Assembly: GCA_001873945.1 (NCBI GenBank)
Contig: MNYI01000227.1
Coordinates: forward strand, 1-9,081
DNA from: Candidatus Desantisbacteria bacterium CG2_30_40_21
Lineage (GTDB): Bacteria > UBA9089 > CG2-30-40-21
Reading direction: 5' to 3'
DNA length: 9,081 nt
The notes under the pieces were generated by a model. That model ran no database searches. It had not been told where the DNA came from and saw only the letters and a program-made list of their open reading frames with translations. Positions 5,190 through 9,081 of this stretch are shown here, piece by piece; position 1 is the first letter of the stretch, and each line of letters opens with the position of its first letter. The position numbers and the translations under genes were made by a program.

Positions 5190-8066
5190 TTATATTCCCC
5201 TCTGTTCCTTAAACAATATCAAATCCCCTACCTCTACCTTACCCACATGTGCCCTGCCTGCAGGCAGTTCAAGCACATATTTAGCTAATCGTTGTGAGGT
5301 GTATGCTTTCCACGACGCAGGTTTGAGCGGATTAAATGGAGGGACATTCTCGGCAAGATCTACAACCTTAAAGCTCGAATCAAGCCAGATTATATCAAGG
5401 GCTATATTGACAAAAAACATGTGAACAGAGACTCTTGTTCCTGTTGGATGCGGATATTCTATCAGAAGTGGGTCAGGTGATTTTGCAAACATCAGTCCCT
5501 TTGCCCTCTTTAAGAAGTTACGGGCAATACTTATTCTGGCAGAGAGTTGAACATCCTTACTAATATTATGCCCTACAACCAGATCAAGATATTCTACAGC
5601 CATTACTGACTCCTTGATCATTGCGGCATAGCTTTCACCACGCCACAAAAGCTCATAGATACCAACCCTTGTTTCATCATTTTTTAATAATCTTTTTGAC
5701 CCAAAGTAACGGAACTTAGGTGGCGAAGTATCCTTTCCTTTTATTATTTTATAGGTGTTTTCTCCAGCTAAAATTTGTCCGGCAATGGCTATTTGTCCAA
5801 TCTTAACAGCTAATTTTACCTCAACACTTGTGAGTGAGGTTTGTGGCTCGGGATTGCCTGAAACTATTCCAATCCGCATGTAAAGTTTCCGTCTTGGCTG
5901 TCTGAGATTATACTCATCTATTGCCGCATGTATCTTGATGGCTGTATTAATTGCATGCTCAGCCTCTTCAAACAAGACAACAAATGTTCCACCAGTAAAT
6001 TTAAGTATTTTTCCCTGTCCATCATCTACCATAGGTCTGACAATATTATTATAAAACTGTAGCCCGGTTAATCCCCTTGTTTCACCGCCAATCTGTTTGA
6101 TTAATTCTATTGACCGTATCAGGCTCATAAAAACTATTGTTGTCTTGCCTACAGGCAGTGGTTCAGGCATATCCTTTTGTGGTAATGTTGCCTTTTTTTC
6201 AGGCTCTTCCTTTTTTGTTGGAATAATCGATACAAGCATGTCATCTTGTATTTGAGGAAAAGAGAGCCTGACATTTTCTCTTTCCCTTCGTTCTATCTCA
6301 ATAATGGCTTCAAAGGCAGCATTGTACACAGCTGGAGATTCATCTGTAAGTAATTTCTCCAGATAGGGGATAACCTCACGATCACACACCTTTCCAAGTG
6401 CTCTGGCAGATTTTTCCCGCCGTATCCAATCCTCATCCTTAAGCCTTTCGATGAAGATATCAACTGCTTTATTTTTACCCGTATCAGATAGATAATCCCT
6501 TACCATTTTATCTGACATGGATGCCTGTTTGCGAACTGCACGGCCGGCTATTCTGGCAAGCCCATAGAGTGCCTCCCTTTGATTATACCAGTACCTGCCA
6601 TTTAACATTTCCCTTAACAACCCTATTACTTTATTTTCGATTGCCTCCTCTACATCACCGCTGGCTACACATTCAGCGGCTAAAAATAGCGGATTGCGAT
6701 ACTTATAAGGCATGCTCAGTATTTCATTGACCAATTTAGAGGTATTGACCATATCCATTAGCCCTGATAGATATACAAGCACATCCTCCCACCTTGGATG
6801 ATTGTAAATAGAAGATAAATCTACAGATGCAGAAAATAGTTGTTTTAGCCTCTCTGCAGCAAAATACTCCCGAAATGATTGATAAAAGAATTTTACCTCA
6901 TTTTTTTGAACCCTGACAATGCCAAGCTGGGTGCAGAGATGGAGTATTTCTTCCGGAAGATTGTCCTTATATCCGCTACGAGCAGCAATATTCTTAAACA
7001 GGTTAATAACCTCTTGTTTGTCCAGAACAGTAGCATTATGCATTTGAAGCGTAAATCCTATTATGGACAGCCCTTGTGCAATTATCTTTTTGTCTGCTTC
7101 AACAAGTTTGCCCATTTTTTCAAAGAGATCATAAAGGCAATTGATATATGCAGAGTAAACATCTGTCTTGTTTTTTGGTATCTTTTTATAACGGATAAAG
7201 GTTACCATCATTAGCAGTAACAGAAGCGGGCTTTCAGCAATTTCTTTCAGGCTGGGATCCCCCATAATGGCATTAAAGACCATATCTCTTTTTTCTATAT
7301 CTTTAACATAATGACCAAGATATTCCCTTATATCTTCCTCGGTTAATTCTAATAATTCTATAACCTTATAATTTGCCGGGAAACTGGTGTAACAAACCCC
7401 TTTACGGCAGCTCAGGATGTAGCGGTTTCTGGGGAATTGACTGATAAATTTCTGGATAGATTCCACAGGATTAAAGCCATCATAGGGGCAAAGAAGGTCA
7501 AGCCCATCAATCAAGATTAGAAACAGGTTCTGCTCAAATAACACTTTTAACTGATCATGGGTAAGGGAAAGTTTTCTGCTATTTAATTCATCAAGGAGGT
7601 AGTCTATAAAATTTCCAGAGCGAAACCCACCCATGTCCAGAAAGATAGGGATTAATACAGCGGGAGTATCCTGTTCGCTGCCAGAGGTGCTACCTCTATC
7701 GTTAAGTTCCTGAAGACATTTTGTGGCATATAAACCTGCTAAATATCTCAGGGATGTGGTTTTGCCCGAGCCGGATTCACCTATTAAGATAAGAGGCAAC
7801 ACCTCTGCCTGCGGATTGTATCCTGCTTGTCCCTTTCCTACCATGCCCTGTATTGTCTGCCTCTTTTTTATCCATGCCAGCCCTTCCGGTAAAGGGGCAC
7901 CATCTTCAATTAACCCCTTTGTTTCTTCTAATATCATCTGCCGTAGACAGGGGATAATAGGCAAATCCTCAGCACTTTCAGTAATATGAAGGGACACATA
8001 AAGTGTTCCCCATTTGCCTATTTCACTATCAGCTAATAGATTGTTTAAGTATGGTTTGAAGTCCAA
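5190..8066 (-). CDS. NACHT-HEAT-pseudocyclase-DUF192 STAND NTPase
   Basis: A 958-residue multidomain protein. Residues 1-88 are unrecognised. The NACHT NTPase follows, with Walker A GESGSGKTT (96-104), Walker B LFLILIDGLDLL (181-192; D187, D190) and sensor-like YILSCR (216-221). A helical/winged-helix part contains FFYQSFREYFAAE (393-405). HEAT-like helices span about 420-595 (DWIRREKSARALGKV, VIPYLEKLLTDESPAVYNAAFEAI), then a charged linker of 596-640. A class III adenylate/guanylate cyclase fold covers 641-808 (ILKFTGG, RIGIVSG, AGQILAGENTY). DUF192 covers about 844-953 (KGLMF, LDIIWLD, YVLELPAG, VGDLILF). In the cyclase domain the metal-binding Asp positions are Ser648 and Gly693, and the Asn/Arg pair is Lys751/Lys755, so catalysis is unlikely. 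STAND proteins usually oligomerise on sensing a signal; the signal and output are unknown. The start is TTG with AGGAGGA 4 nt upstream. Continuous frame, no sign of decay. Confidence 0.88.
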   Translation of the reverse strand: MDFKPYLNNLLADSEIGKWGTLYVSLHITESAEDLPIIPCLRQMILEETKGLIEDGAPLPEGLAWIKKRQTIQGMVGKGQAGYNPQAEVLPLILIGESGSGKTTSLRYLAGLYATKCLQELNDRGSTSGSEQDTPAVLIPIFLDMGGFRSGNFIDYLLDELNSRKLSLTHDQLKVLFEQNLFLILIDGLDLLCPYDGFNPVESIQKFISQFPRNRYILSCRKGVCYTSFPANYKVIELLELTEEDIREYLGHYVKDIEKRDMVFNAIMGDPSLKEIAESPLLLLLMMVTFIRYKKIPKNKTDVYSAYINCLYDLFEKMGKLVEADKKIIAQGLSIIGFTLQMHNATVLDKQEVINLFKNIAARSGYKDNLPEEILHLCTQLGIVRVQKNEVKFFYQSFREYFAAERLKQLFSASVDLSSIYNHPRWEDVLVYLSGLMDMVNTSKLVNEILSMPYKYRNPLFLAAECVASGDVEEAIENKVIGLLREMLNGRYWYNQREALYGLARIAGRAVRKQASMSDKMVRDYLSDTGKNKAVDIFIERLKDEDWIRREKSARALGKVCDREVIPYLEKLLTDESPAVYNAAFEAIIEIERRERENVRLSFPQIQDDMLVSIIPTKKEEPEKKATLPQKDMPEPLPVGKTTIVFMSLIRSIELIKQIGGETRGLTGLQFYNNIVRPMVDDGQGKILKFTGGTFVVLFEEAEHAINTAIKIHAAIDEYNLRQPRRKLYMRIGIVSGNPEPQTSLTSVEVKLAVKIGQIAIAGQILAGENTYKIIKGKDTSPPKFRYFGSKRLLKNDETRVGIYELLWRGESYAAMIKESVMAVEYLDLVVGHNISKDVQLSARISIARNFLKRAKGLMFAKSPDPLLIEYPHPTGTRVSVHMFFVNIALDIIWLDSSFKVVDLAENVPPFNPLKPASWKAYTSQRLAKYVLELPAGRAHVGKVEVGDLILFKEQRGI
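5207..5537 (-). other. DUF192 domain at the C-terminus of the NACHT protein
   Basis: Encodes residues about 844-953. Family hallmarks are the RAKGLMF start, the HMFFVNIALDIIWLD core, and the YVLELPAGRAHVGKVEVGDLI end. DUF192 proteins are normally small stand-alone or secreted proteins of about 110-160 residues. Here the complete domain is fused in frame to the pseudocyclase through a short linker. Confidence 0.8.
5643..6146 (-). other. Degenerate class III cyclase domain of the NACHT protein
   Basis: Encodes residues about 641-808. The fold pattern is intact from TTIVFMSLIRSIELIKQIGG through GKILKFTGGTFVVLFEEAEHA, YMRIGIVSG and AGQILAGENTY to VGIYELL. Both metal-ligand aspartates and the transition-state Asn are replaced, and the Arg is Lys. 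I read it as a non-catalytic binding or dimerisation module. Confidence 0.75.
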
Positions 8067-8070
8067 TGTA

Positions 8071-8077
8071 TCCTCCT
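8071..8077 (-). promoter_or_regulatory. Ribosome binding site deciding the TTG start
   Basis: On the minus strand AGGAGGA is followed by 4 nt and then TTG (8066-8064). No ATG or GTG with a comparable site is in frame nearby, so this sets the NACHT gene start at a TTG codon. Confidence 0.8.
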
Positions 8078-8130
8078 TTGTTTATTTATCGGTAATTTCT
8101 GGAATTAGCTTGATTTTTCATTTCCTATTT

Positions 8131-8176
8131 CTCGCAAAGGTGCAAAGGCAGTATATATCTGTCGTACATTTGCGAG
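8131..8176. repeat. 46-bp palindrome upstream of the NACHT gene
   Basis: CTCGCAAA (8131-8138) and TTTGCGAG (8169-8176) are perfect inverted 8-mers around a symmetric CAGTATATATCTG centre. It sits between the TumE-type toxin stop (8194) and the NACHT start (8066). It could be an operator, a transcript-end hairpin, or a fragment of the common CGCAAAGG mosaic repeat (CGCAAAGGTGCAAAGG is visible). Confidence 0.55.
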
Positions 8177-8193
8177 GACAGAAAAACGCTGTT

Positions 8194-8547
8194 TTATACA
8201 ATTTCAAAATATCGTTTAAGAAAAGAAAGCGTATCCTCTAATTTTACCTCATAAGATGGAATAACCATCTTTTTTATCTTTATATGCTTATGATGCGGAT
8301 AATTATCTAATTCCTGATGATGAGGGGCATTATCCCATCCTATTATCTGGTTATAATCTTCATCTAACCAATAATAACTATATGCGACTAAACTTTTATC
8401 TATCCATGTTTCAGAAATTCGCAAGTTACTTCCATCACACAAGATGAGCTTAGCCTTGAATTTCTCCACGCCTTCTTCTGAAGAATAATTACTGCTCTCT
8501 ACCTTAAATATGATACTGGAGTATGCCCTTAAAACCTCATACCTCAT
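8194..8547 (-). CDS. TumE/DUF6516-family predicted toxin
   Basis: A 117-residue protein of the DUF6516 (TumE) family, annotated as the toxin of a type II toxin-antitoxin pair. Family marks are AYSYYWLDE (55-63), WDNAPHH (71-77) and YPHHKH (83-88), followed by a VIPSY...LEDTLSFL tail. The His-rich core (WDNAPHH...PHHKH) suggests a metal or catalytic site, but no mechanism can be read from sequence. I chose the ATG at 8547: it overlaps the stop of the upstream gene as ATGA and gives normal family length. A longer frame to 8634 would overlap the partner by about 90 nt. Translation is probably coupled to the upstream antitoxin. The NACHT gene follows 127 nt downstream on the same strand. Confidence 0.8.
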   Translation of the reverse strand: MRYEVLRAYSSIIFKVESSNYSSEEGVEKFKAKLILCDGSNLRISETWIDKSLVAYSYYWLDEDYNQIIGWDNAPHHQELDNYPHHKHIKIKKMVIPSYEVKLEDTLSFLKRYFEIV

Positions 8548-8870
8548 AAATTTTCCCCATACAAAAAGCTCATCTTTCCAATGGTATTCTTTAGCCTTTT
8601 TTGCACTTCTACCCAATACGACCATTCTACCCAATTTTCATGTAATTCTATCTCGTCATTAAGTGGCATATTTTTCTGAAAATCCTCAAAACCCTGATGA
8701 TACTTCTTTTCAAAATATTTAATTTGAATATCTGCCTCTTTTAATTTATCTGTTTTCTTTTTTATTGCCCCAAAAACAACATGTCGAAGAGCCTCTATTA
8801 CAACAATATCCCTATCCTCATAATAAAATTCTCCAATTATTTCAGGTACATTAACCTCAACCTTAACCAT
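8544..8870 (-). CDS. Predicted antitoxin partner of the TumE-type toxin
   Basis: A 108-residue, charged, mostly helical protein. The N-terminus is MVKVEVNVPEIIGEFYY; a long amphipathic helix follows (GAIKKKTDKLKEADIQIKYF), then WVEWSYWVEVQKRL. It lies directly upstream of the TumE/DUF6516 gene with a 4-nt ATGA overlap, the standard order for type II antitoxins. Small proteins with this pattern of a short beta start plus coiled helix are the usual companions of this toxin family. The sequence alone shows no clear helix-turn-helix or ribbon-helix-helix. ATG 8870 has GGGGGT about 11 nt upstream and a good promoter further up. The antitoxin role is inferred from context. Confidence 0.75.
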   Translation of the reverse strand: MVKVEVNVPEIIGEFYYEDRDIVVIEALRHVVFGAIKKKTDKLKEADIQIKYFEKKYHQGFEDFQKNMPLNDEIELHENWVEWSYWVEVQKRLKNTIGKMSFLYGENL

Positions 8871-8902
8871 TTTTCAAAACACCCCCTTGTTGATTCATTC
8901 AG

Positions 8903-8930
8903 ATTATAATTTATTATATCAAAAATCCAA
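8903..8930 (-). promoter_or_regulatory. Sigma-70-like promoter of the toxin-antitoxin operon
   Basis: On the minus strand TTGGAT (8930-8925), a 16-nt spacer and a perfect TATAAT (8908-8903) lie about 33 nt before the antitoxin ATG. A second TATAAT lies inside the spacer. This is the best promoter match in the window and probably drives both toxin-antitoxin genes, possibly reading on into the NACHT gene. Confidence 0.6.
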
Positions 8931-8987
8931 GGTAACTACTCAGCTATCAAGAGATAACTACGAATCGACAGGATCCTTCTTCTCCTT

Positions 8988-9016
8988 GTCATTCTGGCTT
9001 GTCCAGAATCCTTCTT
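8988..9016 (+). repeat. GTCATTC-class palindromic repeat, copy A
   Basis: GTC, then ATTCTGG-CTTGT-CCAGAAT (8991-9009), then CCTTCTT. This is a hairpin of the common GTCATTCCCGC...GGGAATCC intergenic palindrome class. It is paired with an inverted copy at 9047-9075 that has the same CTTGT loop. Confidence 0.7.
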
Positions 9017-9046
9017 CTTAGCCGATCACATCTGATATACTCAACA

Positions 9047-9075
9047 AAGAAGGATTCCCGACAAGCGGGAATGAC
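9047..9075 (-). repeat. GTCATTC-class palindromic repeat, copy B (inverted)
   Basis: On the minus strand this reads GTC, ATTCCCG-CTTGT-CGGGAAT, CCTTCTT. It differs from copy A at four positions in 29, and all four keep the hairpin paired. The two copies face each other across 30 bp at the window edge. Confidence 0.7.
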
Positions 9076-9081
9076 AGATCA

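Noticed and set aside
5643..6146. Active adenylate or guanylate cyclase making a cyclic nucleotide signal (CBASS-like output).
   Set aside because: The metal-binding aspartates and the Asn of the NxxxR motif are absent, so an enzymatic role is not supported. No CBASS-type effector is next to it.
8547..8634. N-terminal extension of the TumE-type toxin to an ATG at 8634.
   Set aside because: It would overlap the antitoxin gene by about 90 nt and add 29 residues foreign to the family. The ATGA overlap at 8544-8547 is the standard arrangement.
1..9081. CRISPR array, tRNA, rRNA or an intact insertion sequence.
   Set aside because: No regularly spaced repeats, no tRNA-like cloverleaf and no transposase reading frame were seen on either strand.

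Overview
The window is A+T-rich bacterial DNA. Its metabolic genes are two parts of the Wood-Ljungdahl (reductive acetyl-CoA) pathway: acsC, the corrinoid/iron-sulfur protein large subunit, and acsE, the methyltetrahydrofolate:corrinoid protein methyltransferase. An outer-membrane-type lipoprotein protease with a lipobox suggests an anaerobic Gram-negative-type bacterium. The intergenic regions are rich in CTCTGTG-type mosaics and palindromes, as is common in uncultured anaerobes and candidate phyla. The exact lineage cannot be read from this sequence.

Layout, left to right. Positions 1-291 are non-coding with CTCTGTG mosaic repeats. acsC (292-1641) follows. Next is a tightly packed run of four small genes (1702-2525): a two-helix membrane protein, a 26-residue membrane peptide with a very strong ribosome binding site, and a DUF4160/DUF2442 pair. 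A 164-bp palindromic element (2540-2703) separates these from acsE (2788-3669). A second palindromic element of about 159 bp (3676-3834) comes next, then a BepA-like M48 metalloprotease lipoprotein with TPRs (3855-5153). All of these genes are on the plus strand.

The right half is on the minus strand. A 958-residue protein (5190-8066, TTG start) combines a NACHT NTPase, a winged-helix/helical region, HEAT-like repeats, a class III nucleotide cyclase fold with its catalytic residues replaced, and a C-terminal DUF192 domain. Upstream of it lie a 46-bp palindrome and a two-gene toxin-antitoxin module of the TumE/DUF6516 type (8194-8870, ATGA overlap) with a recognisable promoter. The window ends in two inverted hairpins of the widespread GTCATTCCCGC class.

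Reading: acsC and acsE belong to the same methyl-transfer step and are normally close together. Here an accessory cassette and a palindromic element lie between them. The two palindromic elements have unrelated outer stems but share a core (GCAAGGTG, one base, then a stem ending ATAGT-2 nt-ACTAT, then AACGC). They look like members of one structure-conserved family. The most unusual protein is the NACHT-HEAT-pseudocyclase-DUF192 fusion, a candidate signalling or defence STAND NTPase with a non-catalytic cyclase fold.
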